Shown: positions 42,607 through 53,960 of the stretch, piece by piece
How the letters are laid out: each line of letters begins with the position of its first letter
Position numbering within the stretch: position 1 is the stretch's first letter
Source of the DNA: Leptodontidium sp. MPI-SDFR-AT-0119
Taxonomy: Eukaryota; Ascomycota; Leotiomycetes; Helotiales; Leptodontidiaceae
NCBI GenBank assembly: GCA_020726505.1
Contig: JAHLEZ010000040.1
Span: forward strand, 310,001-374,000
Direction: 5' to 3'
Length of the DNA: 64,000 nt
Translations under genes and position numbers: made by a program
Notes under the pieces: generated by a model
Database searches by the model: none
What the model saw: only the letters and a program-made list of their open reading frames with translations
Told to the model about the DNA's origin: nothing

Positions 42607-45600
42607 ATGAAAATTCGCCGAATTTTCACTTTCATTTATTCATTGTCCAGACCTAATGGCAATGGCAATGGAAATAACCAATCAGTCGACACCAATACAA
42701 GGAAGCAGCTACCTACGAAAGATGACCCCAAGGATCCTCAAGATAATATTGAAGCATCAGCGATCCATGATGACCAGCTCGGCGATTCCGAAACCAGGGC
42801 TGATATTGAGAAAGAAGTGACATTCTATCAAAGCCTTGCCAAAAAGGTCATTGAAGATCAGGAGGATGCAGACGACGTCGAGTGCAAAGCTGGGATAGCT
42901 GCCTATCCAATATTAGTTCCGAATTTGATGGAGGGAGAGAAAGACAGACTGGAAGAAAGAAGCAGACAGGCCATTTTACACATAGCCTACACTGAATTGA
43001 GGGTCAAAACCCTGGAGAACGATGTGAAGAAGCTTCGAAGAATTGTCGACGGTTTACCAGAAGATTTCGAGATTGCGAAACCAGGAACCAAATCTGTATA
43101 TCTCCATCAGCTAAAACGATCTGCCGCTCCTGAATTCCGATTGACCGAAGAATCGGGAAAGATTCTGCCACATCTGCAGCCTGCACTAGAAGTTCTTCTT
43201 GTCGAAAAGGGTCCTGGTTCGAATGAAACCAAGGGTGGAGACAATGCCGTTGGCCAACGATCACCACAGGCTATAAGAATTCGGCCAATTCTTCTAGGCA
43301 GGCACCTTGGAAAGATTTCTGGTCAAGGCATGGAGCCAGTAGGCCCAAGCACACGGAACGGAACATCTCTGACATCTGCATTCATGGTTCGAAAGCCATT
43401 CAAGCTCTTCTGCGAATTTGAAAAGCAGATCAGAGCGAGTATCGCAGAATTGGAAATTCAAGTCGTCAAGAACGCCAAAGCCGAAGCGCAAGAAACGCCG
43501 AACACCAAGCGTAACCGTGTTGAATACGACGACAATGATCTGCTTATCGATCTGAAACTGCTACTAGAATTCCTTGATGTCGACTTGAAATCAACGCTAG
43601 AGTTGAGAGGCAAGATCAAGGATGGTACAGCACCACGATCGAATACGAAGATTTGTGGCATCTATTCAATGTGGGAGAGAACGTGATACAAAACCCTGGA
43701 GTATCTAAAGTCTATCGAGTTATCAACTTCACAGTGAGGACACGCCATACACCTGGTGTCAAAAACTGAAATTTCATGCTAAGGAAACTATCTAGGGCGG
43801 CCGCGAGATTTTGATTTCCAAGACTCACTCTGAGCACAAGCCTGTCGCAGTTGATGGCTTTGCGATAGATTGCTATAACCTCGGTTTTGATGGTTCATCG
43901 TTTGGACCTAAATTCACCTTATTTTATATCCGGAAGTCCGTTCCCCTTCTTCTCAAACGAGGAACAATGGCAGCCTATTATTGATATCCAGCGCTAATTA
44001 CAGAACAGATTTCAAGGCACAAGAATTATAACTTCTTTGGCTGTCTTCCCCTTGAGACTTGATCCAACACACGAGGCCATCGAAAAAGATATCGTCGATC
44101 GAGGCTCAAGATACCTCGAACTGACCAAACTTCCATACGCGCACAAATTGCTAACAGGAACGACGTTAGATGAGCCAGCAGAAGAAGTACTAACTCCTTC
44201 TAAAGTTTGAGAGTAAAAAATAACATTCTTCCTTCACAGATTGATGCTCAGATCATCGTTGACACGACCTTTGCGATTAATAGAAATCCCCAATGGAACC
44301 AAGACATGGACTATAGTAGTTTCAGCTTGACTGAGGGTGACAGCCGTGAAACACAAGCTCCGCCCTATTGCACGCATACAAAGTTCAGGGAAGGATGTGG
44401 GTCTCTCTTTAAACTATTAAGATCCAATCGAGTGGCGCCGTTCATTTGCTTACTATTCCAGGCTGCGGAAGTGACACAGTGCAGAAAGATCTTGAAATGG
44501 ACAAGTCCAAAGTTGAGGAATATATCCAGACGAATGCCCATGCCTTGAGGCTCTTTCCAGCAAGTGATCTTGCCGCGAAAGACAGAATATTGCTTCCTCA
44601 TTGGGCATATGGATTTGTCCTCAGAAGCCGCCAGTGGGATATGCCATAAGGTACATTTTTATCATTAACTTGAAGCTGATGCGAACAATAGTAACAGTGA
44701 ACATCAATGATTTCTCAGATGTTATTTATGAAAACAACTTCGATAGTCTAGTGCTGCATGCCCCAATCGTTGTCTCTGCGTCTTCATTTGACTAACATCA
44801 TAGCAGACCTTCTGGACATAAGGAAATAGTTAAAGCACTGGTCAGAAATCATGCAAGAAGTTCGACAAATTCGATCGCTATCTCGAGTTTGGGGGCGTCC
44901 ATGGATTTAGTCAGAGGCAAAGGTGCGTTTGTAGATTCCGATTCAATGCAATGACTAACTTGAGTATCAGGCAAGGGTTTGATCATCCTTCTCCACGGCG
45001 AACCAGGTCTGTTACCACCCATTACCAACAAAGAATTATTTCAGCGAATTGACCATGTTGAAGGCGTTGGAAAAACCTCGACCGCAGAATGCGTTGCGGA
45101 TCTTATTGAACGTCCACTGTTCCCGGTGACTTGCGGGGATATTGGAGAAACAGCCGCAGAAGTTCAGAACTCTCTTGATAAAAATTTCCAACTAGCTTAC
45201 AAATGGGGTTGCGTCCTTTTTCTTGACGAAGCCGAGTGAGTGCAAATCCTCCTCGAAGCTGCATAATCTGGATCTTAGGTGGCTGACCTACTTGCAGTGT
45301 GTTCATGGCCAAGAGGTAAGCAAGACTCTCCAGCAAATTGTACATGTTGTCCGTGAAAAATCGTGTTGAAAATCAAATTTCTTAGGAATAAGACGGACCT
45401 TCGACGAAACGCGGTTGTTAGCGTGTTTCTCCGCACTCTTGAGTATTACAGTGTAAGTCAGCGAAACAGAAGCAAAATAGCGCTAACATTTTAGGGTATA
45501 CTATTCTTGACCACTAACCGTGTTGGAAGCATCGACCCTGCCTTCAAGTCTCGGATACACATGAGTTTATTCTATCCACACCTCGGTCTCGATGCAACCC

Positions 45601-46366
45601 TCCAGCTCTACAAAATCCTCCTTGACAGGACTCTTGCAGAACAGAAAGCCTCGAAGAAAGTGGACTTCAAGGTCAAGTCAAAAGAGATCATGAGCTTTGC
45701 CAAGTCACACTACAAGCGCCTGACGAAGGAAGGGCTCATCACATGGAATGGAAGGTAAGACATCTACATACCACTCTCCAGTCCAGAAATTTAACAGCTT
45801 TCTAATCAAACCAACTTGGAAGGCAAATTCGGAACGCGTTCCAAATTGCTATTACGCTTGCGGAGTACAGCTCTCGTTAGTTGGGGACGCAGTCCACGAC
45901 ACTCGGAAAGGAACAATTTCGAATTGTTGCGGAAGCTTCCAAGGAATTCGATCTCTACATGAAAGACACACTCGGAGCTACAGACGCAGACCTGGCTAGG
46001 CGAGAAGACATTCGGTACGATAGATTTGGCGGTTATGATACGAGCAATACTCCTGCATTCGGCTCGACTCGAAGTAGAGAAGGGAATCTTCGCCCTGCTG
46101 GACGAAATTCCAAAGATCCTGAGAGCGAGAGCGAAAGCGAAGAGTCATTTGACATGGACAATGAAGAAGATGGTGACGACAATGATGAAGAAAAGGAAAC
46201 TCTGCCACGCGTTGGAGATACATATTCCGCAACGGCTAAAGACAAGCATGTTGTCGTGGGTTCCTCGAAAGGCCAAAGTGCTACTGGGTCGAGTCAAGTG
46301 CAGATGGCAGAGTTCGAAGAGTTCTTGAGGTTCCAGGAGATGAAGAAGAAGAGAGGGAAATACTAG
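42607..46366 (+). pseudogene. Fungal AAA+ ATPase gene, about ten exons, with a frameshift and a stop
   Basis: Exon 1 starts at 42607 (MKIRRIFTFIYSLSRPNGNG) and covers a coiled-coil region. After a one-base frameshift near 43620 the family's DLWHLFNVGENVI block follows. Introns I can place by frame and conservation: about 43732-43792, 43944-44009, 44188-44239 (GTACTA..TTCACAG), 44396-44461, one after 44770, one inside the RGKGKGLI stretch, one inside the P-loop (its removal makes GEPGVGKTST, Walker A), two around the Walker B region (FLDEAD), one before GILFLTTNRV, and one after GLITWNGR. The AAA core thus reads correctly: P-loop, Walker B, sensor TTNR and a SRIH arginine-finger region. Defects are the frameshift, an in-frame TAG near 45878 before LGTQSTT, and an unresolved junction near 44645. 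Members are large fungal AAA proteins of unknown substrate. It may be recently decayed, or an active gene with sequence errors. Confidence 0.75.
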
Positions 46367-46755
46367 AAGTCTTGATTAGTTCCTTTATTTCTGCCTTGGG
46401 GGGAGGCTAAATCAAGTGTCGTGAGTACCGGCAGTTCAGACGTTGAGTAGAGTCAAAGTACACAGGCAGGGCGGGGATTGGTTTCTGAAGCGCAAATATG
46501 GACAGTAAGACCAGGGGCACGAAGAGGTGAGGGTCACTTTGTTAAGCAAATTTTAATTAGATTAAGCAGAGATCAAATCCTTCATTCTTGCGCCCGGGCT
46601 CTACTTTTCTTGTTTGGCGATCGTGAAGTTTTAACGTCTGAACTTTTGATACCTAACAAATGCTGGTGTTGGTCACAAGTTTAATAGAAAGCAGCTGCTG
46701 GAATGATCAGCGTACAAATTTCTGTTGTCTGAGATTTTACTGAATACAGAGATTC
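46367..46755. other. 3' flank of the AAA gene, nothing else seen
   Basis: No gene or repeat recognised. The 68-codon frame at 46478-46684 has no supporting feature. Confidence 0.4.
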
Positions 46756-46949
46756 TATCCCCTTAGGTGCCACTAGGAGCGCCCTCCTGCAGGCCCTGTA
46801 AGACTCCCTGTACCGAGCCCCTAAGAAGCGACAAATAGTGTTTTGTTCGGGCTAGAACACGCTATTCGATTACCGATGGTCCCGCTATACCCTTTTGGGC
46901 GTAGCGGCACGTGCCCATAGGGAGGGCGCTTATGGCACCTAAGGGGATA
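46756..46949. mobile_element. MITE-like element, 190 bp, TA duplication
   Basis: TCCCCTTAGGTGCCA at the left end is repeated in perfect inverse at the right end (TGGCACCTAAGGGGA), and the match continues imperfectly to GCGCCCTCC / GGAGGGCGC, giving inverted ends of about 27-30 bp. Both ends are flanked by TA, the target duplication of the Tc1/mariner superfamily. It has no coding capacity and is GC-rich and not RIP-mutated, unlike most repeats here. Confidence 0.85.
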
Positions 46950-48045
46950 GCTTTAATCATTTGGATCCCCATACACTTAACAAAATCCCAGTAAAAAATC
47001 AAGCATTTCGATGCTGAGAAATTCTTTTCCGCTGCCCTTGCCCCGCGTTTTTAGTTTGTTTACTCCCGATCTACCCCGCACCTCGCTTAATTGGCACCGC
47101 GGGTCTCGTTGTCCCGTTTCACTTGAAGACTACTGCATGAGGTCAGAGTTTCTGGCAAATGTTTCGGTGGTTCAAGCTGCGAAATATTCTCTTTGTTTCA
47201 GTTTGTTTCAGCGAGTACATAGCAATCAAATTGGCTTTAGTTATGGGTGTAAATTCTTCCGAGACAATATGATGCTACGATAGCTCATGGGACGATCTAA
47301 CAAACAGTAACGTGCAAAGCGTAAGATATAACAGAGTGTGCTTTAAATCTGATGTCGTTGTATTTTCTACCTTGATTCAAAGTCTTTATAACTTGGACAT
47401 TGCCTTCATTGTTGTGCCGCGCCCCAAAAAAACAAATTATTGTGGAGGAAGCAGCCATGACAGGTTCACTGGAGGTCAACCTAATTTTGCGCGCAGCAGC
47501 TACTCAACGAGGTTTACAAAGAATTGTATTCTGATTTCTATCGTGTTGGTTTCTTCCGAGGTGATATCACAAAAACACGCGAAATAGCGTCAATAAATTA
47601 AGTAATTAAGTAGTCAAAAGATGCAATTGCAGTATCGGTGAAGCTTCATTCAGTTGTATTCAGTCTGGCTCTTTCAGAGAGGGAAGTAGCTAGACTATAT
47701 AGTGAGTAGTGCTGAAGCTAGTGTTACAGAAGAAGGTTATGCCAATGAATACACGTGATGTTACCGACAATCGAGTGTATGAAGCTTCTAAAAGGCTCTC
47801 CTTATGACTCAGACCGGTTCGCGCGCCACCGCGACACTTCCACCACTGCACGTGATTTTTTCGCCTGAACCAATCTCCATACAAAGCCACCACGAGCGCG
47901 ATCTCAGCTTTTAAGCTTCAATTTCCTACTCGACATCTCAGACATAGCTCTCAAGAGCACCAGAAGTCTCTAGTGAGATGCATCATTCCTATCCACTCGA
48001 AACGGCAAGCTTCCTTGATTTTGACAATCTGGCAGCATACCAATT
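46950..48045. other. Intergenic, low-confidence ORFs only
   Basis: A 90-codon plus-strand frame at 47011-47283 begins MLRNSFPLPLPRVFSLF but has no recognisable domain or leader. Other frames are short and overlapping. The last 100 bases before 48046 are C/T-rich with frequent CGA and may be the leader of the next gene. Confidence 0.35.
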
Positions 48046-48438
48046 ATGGTTTCCCAACCAACCCCGTCAATCGATCTCGAGAAGTCCTTGGCTTCGGTCA
48101 CGCCATGTGTCACCTCGGATGCTACGAAGCGCGTCGAGCGACAGATTCTTCTCCAGCGCGTCGTCGATCTTCGAAAGGATATCGAGAGATTCAACAATAG
48201 CCTCCTGGAGCAGCCAATCTCCATGCTCTCCGTGCTCGAGGTTATACGAACCATCATTAAGCTCATCTTCCTAATCTTCGCCATGGCCGTGTGCTTCGTC
48301 TTGCTCTTCGCTGCATCCCTCGCTGCCATCTTCTTGTTCATTGGCTTATGCTACGATCTCTTCGTCCTCGTCAATAATATCATCGATGTTCCAATCAAGC
48401 TTGTTGAATCCGTGCGAGATCTTCAAGTATCTCAGTAG
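48046..48438 (+). CDS. Small predicted membrane protein, 130 aa
   Basis: The ATG at 48046 opens a frame of MVSQPTPSIDLEKSLASV. Residues 26-55 are a charged, heptad-like helix (KRVERQILLQRVVDLRKDIE), probably a coiled coil. Residues 70-109 are strongly hydrophobic (LIFLIFAMAVCFVLLFAA, then AAIFLFIGLCYDLFVLV), enough for two closely spaced membrane spans or a re-entrant hairpin. A short amphipathic tail follows (VPIKLVESVRDLQVSQ). No signal peptide. Codon use is like the neighbouring real genes and the frame is not overlapped by another with protein-like features. Family not recognised; organellar or plasma membrane location cannot be told. Confidence 0.6.
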   Translation: MVSQPTPSIDLEKSLASVTPCVTSDATKRVERQILLQRVVDLRKDIERFNNSLLEQPISMLSVLEVIRTIIKLIFLIFAMAVCFVLLFAASLAAIFLFIGLCYDLFVLVNNIIDVPIKLVESVRDLQVSQ

Positions 48439-48774
48439 ACGAGTTGTCCTTGTATGTATATCTACGCCTCTAGCCTATCTAGCCACACTAAAACTTTGCA
48501 GGATCTGATCATGCACAAATCCCTCAATCGACTGTCAACGCGGAGGTCTCACGGCAGTAATGGCGTTTTGGATGCAGGTTTATGTGTAGCTGGGCTAGGA
48601 TACCGTAACGGCGCTCTGGGGTGCGAACATACCATCGATGATAGGCGTCGTGAACAGGCCCAACTTCTCTTTCTTCTCGGAATTGGGGCAAACTAGTGAT
48701 ACGGACAACACATCTTTGCCGTAGGCAAGAATTGATTCACGCATCAAAGGCATTCTCCACATTCCAAATTCTAG
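48439..48774. other. Intergenic, nothing recognised
   Basis: 3' flank of the small membrane-protein gene up to the inverted-repeat element at 48775. The 80-codon frame at 48454-48696 has no supporting feature. Confidence 0.35.
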
Positions 48775-49487
48775 TTAACGTCCCACCCCCCCCTTTCGCC
48801 CACCCTTTTACACCAAAAACAGCGATTTTGAGGTATTAATTTCTTTATAACTAATTAATCAAAATTTATAATTTTTTTATACTCGTACTTACTAGCTCTT
48901 CTTAACTGACTTTACAAAGGCAAATGTAATTTGGATTATGAATTATTACGTAATATTAGATTTAAGTTTTTATATACAAAAAACACTAAAAAACACTTAC
49001 TAATAACTTCCTTAATAATTAATATAATTTCATAAAATTTGTAATACATAAAGATCGTATACAAATCTTGAAGTAATTAATTTCTCTCATACAAATTATT
49101 TATATAGTGCTTTATATTTTACTTGATTATAAAATTATTATTAATAGAATTAGTTCGAAACTCAGGAATCTTGAAATTTTATATAAAAGACACTTTAATT
49201 ATAAGTTTCAAGTTTTTATATTAATAATTGTGGAAGTTATTAGAAAAATAAGAAAAATCATTTTTACACCAAATTTGTATGAGAGAAATTTCTTAGACTT
49301 TAAATACTTAGTTTGTAATATTACGTAATATGAAATGAACATCACTATAAGATATAAAAGATCTTATAAAAAATATTACAAACATTTAGTTTCAGCTTAT
49401 TCTATTAATAAATAATAAAATATTCATTATTAAAAGTGGTGAGTTTTAGTGTAAAAGGGTGGGCGACAGGGTGGGGTGGGACGTTAA
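48775..49487. mobile_element. AT-rich inverted-repeat element (MITE-like), 0.7 kb, TTAA-flanked
   Basis: The left end TTAACGTCCCACC and the right end GGTGGGACGTTAA are inverse, and the similarity continues inward (CGCCCACCCTTTTACAC against GTGTAAAAGGGTGGGCG). If TTAA is the target site, the element is piggyBac-like; TA as target (mariner-like) cannot be excluded because TTAA is its own inverse. The interior is very AT-rich and holds a second inverted pair, TCTCTCATACAAATT (49083-49097) against AATTTGTATGAGAGA (49272-49286). The 73-codon frame at 49107-49328 lies in this AT-rich core and is not convincing. Confidence 0.8.
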
Positions 49488-49577
49488 GACGTATGTGAAA
49501 AGAACCAAAAAATTCATTAAGTCGGGCTACTTTGCCGTCACTTCTACACCCTTTCCATGCCAATTTCTCACCATAAA

Positions 49578-50394
49578 CTAGCCCTGCCACTTGACCCTCC
49601 TACTTCTGAAACGAGTAATCATTCTCATAGGCAACAATCTCTTCTCGACAATCTTTAGCCCCCCAAATCTCTTTATTATATCTGACCTGTATAATAGAGC
49701 AACCTACTTCAAATACTTATTATCTTGTTTATCAATTCTACTGAGCCAATTTAATATACTCTTCTCATTTTCAGAGATATCAATATCCTCCGGCCTTGGC
49801 TTTTGCAAGAGATTATTATATACCGATAGTAAATCTCCTTTATAGCCACAATAAAATTCCTCTCTATATCGCATGTACTTTTTTATGGATATGAAATTAC
49901 GATAATCTGAAGGACGGAAGGTCGGCTTAATAGCTTCATAGCGATTTACCTGGCCGATGTCGAATGTTACCTTAGCGCGTCGGTAGGCACTTGTTTCGGC
50001 CTCAAAGAAATCGTCGAATACAGATGTAAGCTACTCAAACACCGCATTACGAACTTGAACAAGCCCGATAAATGGGTTCTAGAGTTCGAGACCGCCAAGA
50101 CTAGTGGGAAAATAGAGAAATCCATCGGGGATATCGGTAATACCAAATCGTTTATGTAGTGTTTTTTTTAAGGTACTCGATGATATTGCTATTAGAAAAA
50201 TTTTGCTTTTGGATCCTCGTTATAGTAGAAAGTATTATATTGACATATTCTCATTCGAAGCAGTTGGCGGCTGTACCAAAGTTCGATTTAAAAAAAAAAG
50301 TGCCGGCGTATATATTCTACGCTTAGATCTATGAGAATATACTCTTATCTTTTTTAACTAGTTAACGTTAGAGTTCGAGGATGTATATGTCGAC
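49578..50394 (-). pseudogene. C-terminal part of a fungal reverse-transcriptase-like cellular gene
   Basis: On the minus strand the frame from about 50390 to the stop at 49578 contains IIEYLKKTLHKRFGITDIPD, GFLYFPTSLGGLEL, NPFIGLVQVRNAVFE, a YRRAKVTFDIGQ segment, a YMRYREEFYCGYKGDLLSVY block, and ends RFRSRRVKWQG. I recognise this as the C-terminal region of a fungal single-copy family with a reverse-transcriptase-like domain (annotated in many ascomycetes as RT_like). The function is unknown; relation to the rvt class of cellular RT genes is possible but not certain. There are a few stops (after LEL, after VFE, before VALLYRS) and the 5' part is cut off by the Gypsy 2 LTR at 50395. The remainder may lie beyond the right edge of the window. 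Confidence 0.75.
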
Positions 50395-50643
50395 TGTGAC
50401 GCTTGCCCTAGAAAGACGGCAGTCACGTGTAACTGACGCCTCATATATTAACACAAGAGACATATGACGATACTAAGTATTAACTTAGAATTTATAACTA
50501 TAGAGGAAAGAAGGTAAAGAAAGAATAAGTTTATATATAAGAGGTTAGTTTACCTAATACTATAGTAATCTTAATACGTTCCGATTAGGCAGTGCTAAGT
50601 GGAGCTAGTGGAAATAAGGCTTTAAATAGCGATAATTGTTACA
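50395..50643 (-). repeat. 3' LTR of the minus-strand Gypsy 2 copy
   Basis: Starts TGTGACGCTTGCCCTAG and ends ATTGTTACA on the plus strand, inverse of 40785-41033, same length. It abuts the truncated RT-like gene. The 5 bases before it are TCGAC; the matching duplication would lie to the right of the window. Confidence 0.92.
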
Positions 50644-52479
50644 TTACCTCCCCTTCCGGAAAAAGCTCGTCCTCGAGCGTTAGTTTATCTCCTTATTATT
50701 ATTAAGGTCGTCGTAATTATTAACACTATCTTCTTATACTTTAATTTATTTAAGTAACTTAGTAAGGGGTCTTACTTACTTGGGGTAACTAAAGTAAAAA
50801 TCCTTAACTTTATATAAAGCGTACTTAAGGTTAAAGGCATTATATTAGTTTAAGTTAACATCTTAATTAAGCCAAGTAATACAGTAAAATAAAGTTTTGC
50901 CCTTTTTACGGCAAATAAGCACTTTTTTTAGTTCTTACTCGTTGTCGCTTATAATATTAATTAGCGAGGGGGATCTTACACTTAGCCTAGTAAGGGATCG
51001 TTAAGGTCTCGGCGTAGTTTACTAGCCGGAAAGACGTTATAAACCTTTATACTCGTTAGTAATTTTAAGCGGTACGAGTGTCTTACTTTCTCGAGTACTT
51101 TAAATAGTTTATTAGTTAGTATATTTAACTTCTTAAATAAACGGAATGTCTTAAAGTAGCGCATGTCGAGTTAAACTAAGTTGTTTTTATTAAAGTTAAT
51201 ATCACGGTGAGAGGCGTTATAAGACTTAGCTATCTTGGCTTAGGCTATAATAAGGTTCGACCAAGTTATATCTTATATTTTCTTATAACGTTAAGTATAA
51301 TTAATAGCTTATTAAGTATTTAACATATTAACGGGGGTAGTTAAGTTTAGCAAGTCGATTTTCTAATCCTAATTCGTGCGTAGTGTGTATTTATAAACTA
51401 CCTTAAATAAAGAGAGTCCCCTTAAGGAATCGTGTAGGAGGGACATTTAGGCGTAGTTTATAATAAGGAAGTACTCTAATTAGTCGTCTTAGTAGTATAT
51501 AACAAAAGATTAGAGTCGTTTTTATAAGTATTAGTTATATACTTTAGTCTAGCCGTCTGTCTATAGGTAATTAATAGCGGATAGTTGTCTTTTAATTCTA
51601 AGGATCTTATTAAGGGCAGTCCAAAACCTAAAAACAAACTAAGGGCCTTTATTAAAAATAATAATTAAGAGAGCGCTAAAGTAACAATATATATAATATA
51701 TATATATAATGGCTAGCTTCCAAGTATTTGTCGTTTTTTAATAAGAGATACTAATAACTTATTTACTAAATTTATTAATAAAGACGAGGACGTTGTCGAA
51801 TTTATACTTGTCTTTAGTAAAGGAGTAGTAATTTATAATAATATATTCTTATAATTTAAACGAAATAAGAAAAAAATAAAAAAATCCGGGCTTTTTATCC
51901 CGAGGAACTTAAATTCGTTAATATATATAATAATTACGGCAGTACTATTAAATTATAAACGTGATTTTATACTACTAGTACTAAGAAGAGAGCATTTAAA
52001 TTGTCTTCTTAATACTAAGGTGCGCTGTAGTGACTCGATTATAAACCTCTTATATAAGAAGGATTCAGAGGTAATCGACATTAGGGATTAAAAAACGGCC
52101 GTCGTTAAGTAAGAGGTTACCCTTTAGGCTAAGTTTACTTAGAAAGTCTAATATAACTTGTTTACGTAAAGCTTATAAGGAAGAAGTAATGCGATTAATA
52201 TTTAGAATTTGTTATATAATAGAGAATATTAGTGTGAAGGCAGTGAGCTTAACGTCGGCCACTAGCGCGTTAGCGTTATTAGGCGGCCGTAACTTTATAA
52301 ATAATAAGCTAAAGTTAACTTAGTCTTAGCGTAAGAGTTATTAAAGGCGTTAAGTCTTCTTCGTAAAGTTTTATTAATTTAACTTATCTAACTTACAAGA
52401 AAGTGCGTCTACTAGGGGATTATAAATTCTAGGGTGATACGTGATTATGAAATTATAGTCTATTAAGAGCTTTATTTAT
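50395..52479 (-). mobile_element. Gypsy family 2 copy (minus), 3' part
   Basis: The 249-bp block at 50395-50643 is the inverse of the Gypsy 2 LTR, heavily changed to AT. The following bases are the inverse of the 3' end of the internal region (the CTCGTCCTCGAGCG part next to the purine tract, 50660-50690), then chromodomain, integrase and RNase H regions in reverse order. It stops at 52479, where the copia element is inserted, and resumes at 60035. No open frame is left. Confidence 0.9.
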
Positions 52480-52736
52480 TGTCGGTGCAGTACCGGTTCA
52501 TGTACCACGCCGCATGTGTGAATATATTCTAATGCGAGTATGGCGACAGAGTAATAAATATATAGTTCAAAATCTATATATATTCTAAGAGAGTGCGAGG
52601 AGAGCTAGACTATATACTACGAAAACCCTACCGAATCTCCACCGAAACCAGTCCGGCTAAGCTCTGACCCTTGACTTTGACCCGCACCCCCTTTTCCGGA
52701 CCGAAGTATACTTATATAAGGACTTATAAACTAATA
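52480..52736 (-). repeat. 3' LTR of copia element
   Basis: 257 bp, TGTCGGTGCAGTACC at one end, CTAATA (mutated CCAACA) at the other. Left end less mutated than right end. Confidence 0.95.
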
Positions 52737-53479
52737 TAGGCAAAACTTCTTTTAGAAAAACCATTTCTAACACATATAGAAGTAAATAACTAGTAATATA
52801 TAAGAAACAACAAATAAAATGACAGAGTATCTGACATCGTCTAATCTTAATCTAACAGTGTCCCGAAAGTGTCCCGAAAGGGGTCTAAATATAACGAGAC
52901 GTAATAGCGAGGTTAAGCGAGAACTAGTAATAATAAGAACCCTTAGTATTATATAACGTGATAGATATATATATATGTCGCCCCCTCCTAAAGGTTTAGA
53001 ATCTCCTTAGTAAACATATATATAACTACCGTATGTATATTACTTTCTGATCTCCCTGAATTCGCTTAATATAACTCAAAAACTGACATTTCTAAGAAGA
53101 CTATATTAAATTAAATAGACAAGCCAAAAGTAAATATACTCTTTAGAGATAGTTCGGTGGGGAAATAGTATACTAACTAAAAACAGTGCTTACACTTATA
53201 CCCACAGGAGCGCTCGACCTCGTATACTATAAATGTTACATTTAGTGCGTTCGTCTCCTCGTAAAGAACTCATCCCACGAATACGCCTTTAATAATCTTA
53301 AGAGTAAGAAATGTGTATATTACGTAAAGAAGAAGTCCTAGTATAACTTAGTAAGTATTCCTATTTCTTTTCCTTATTTTAAATTATATCCGAATCCTCG
53401 CCGAAAGTACTCCGGATATATAGTTACTAATATATAATAGATTCCGTGATTTGTTACTAAAGAATACCTTCGTCTAGTT

Positions 53480-53960
53480 ACTGCCCTCGAGGCAAAAGAT
53501 AAAAAAGCTGTTGTTACTGCCGCTGAATTAATTAATTCGGCATTATTAGTCGCCGTTACTAGCGCACTAAAGACTACTAGGGAGTTATCGCTAGTGTTAT
53601 TAGAGGAAACGCGCGCTATACGCCGGGAAATCGCTGGCTTGGCTAACTCGTAAGTAGTAAGTTAACCCCCTTATTCCTTTTTAATATTAAGGCTCTTAAG
53701 TATTAACGCTTTATATAATAAGAGACGGTGTTAGTCTTAAACCGGCTCCTCACCGTCGTCTCTTCTGCCGCTACTAAGCGTAGTAAGGAGGACGGCGGTG
53801 AGGACGATCCTCCCACTAAGCGCCCCCGCTAAAGTCGCTATTATAACGTAGAGGAGGAGGACGAGGAACCTCTTCTAGATATTTATAAGTAAGGGATTCG
53901 GCCCTATTTCAGATTAACTTCGTAGTAAGTTCTTCGTAGCGGCACTTTCTTTATACTACT
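53480..53960 (+). pseudogene. Antisense accessory ORF remnant between copia pol and 3' LTR
   Basis: On the strand opposite to pol, a frame from about 53480 reads LEAKDKKAVVTAAELINSAL, then TTRELSLVLLEETRAIRREI (an amphipathic, coiled-coil-like helix). It goes on past stops to a charged segment, SSAATKRSKEDGGEDDPPTK, with a basic KRPR end like a nuclear localisation signal, and an EEEDEEPLL tail. Amino-acid composition is far more protein-like than the surrounding DNA. It matches no retrotransposon protein I know. It may be an extra gene of this copia family, or a remnant of a captured host gene. Confidence 0.4.

Noticed and set aside
44849..45345. Minus-strand ORFs over the AAA gene
   Set aside because: They are antisense shadows of the exons and introns of the ATPase.
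49107..49328. 73-codon ORF in the AT-rich inverted-repeat element as a transposase
   Set aside because: It is Ile/Lys/Asn-rich as expected from AT-rich DNA, with no catalytic motif.
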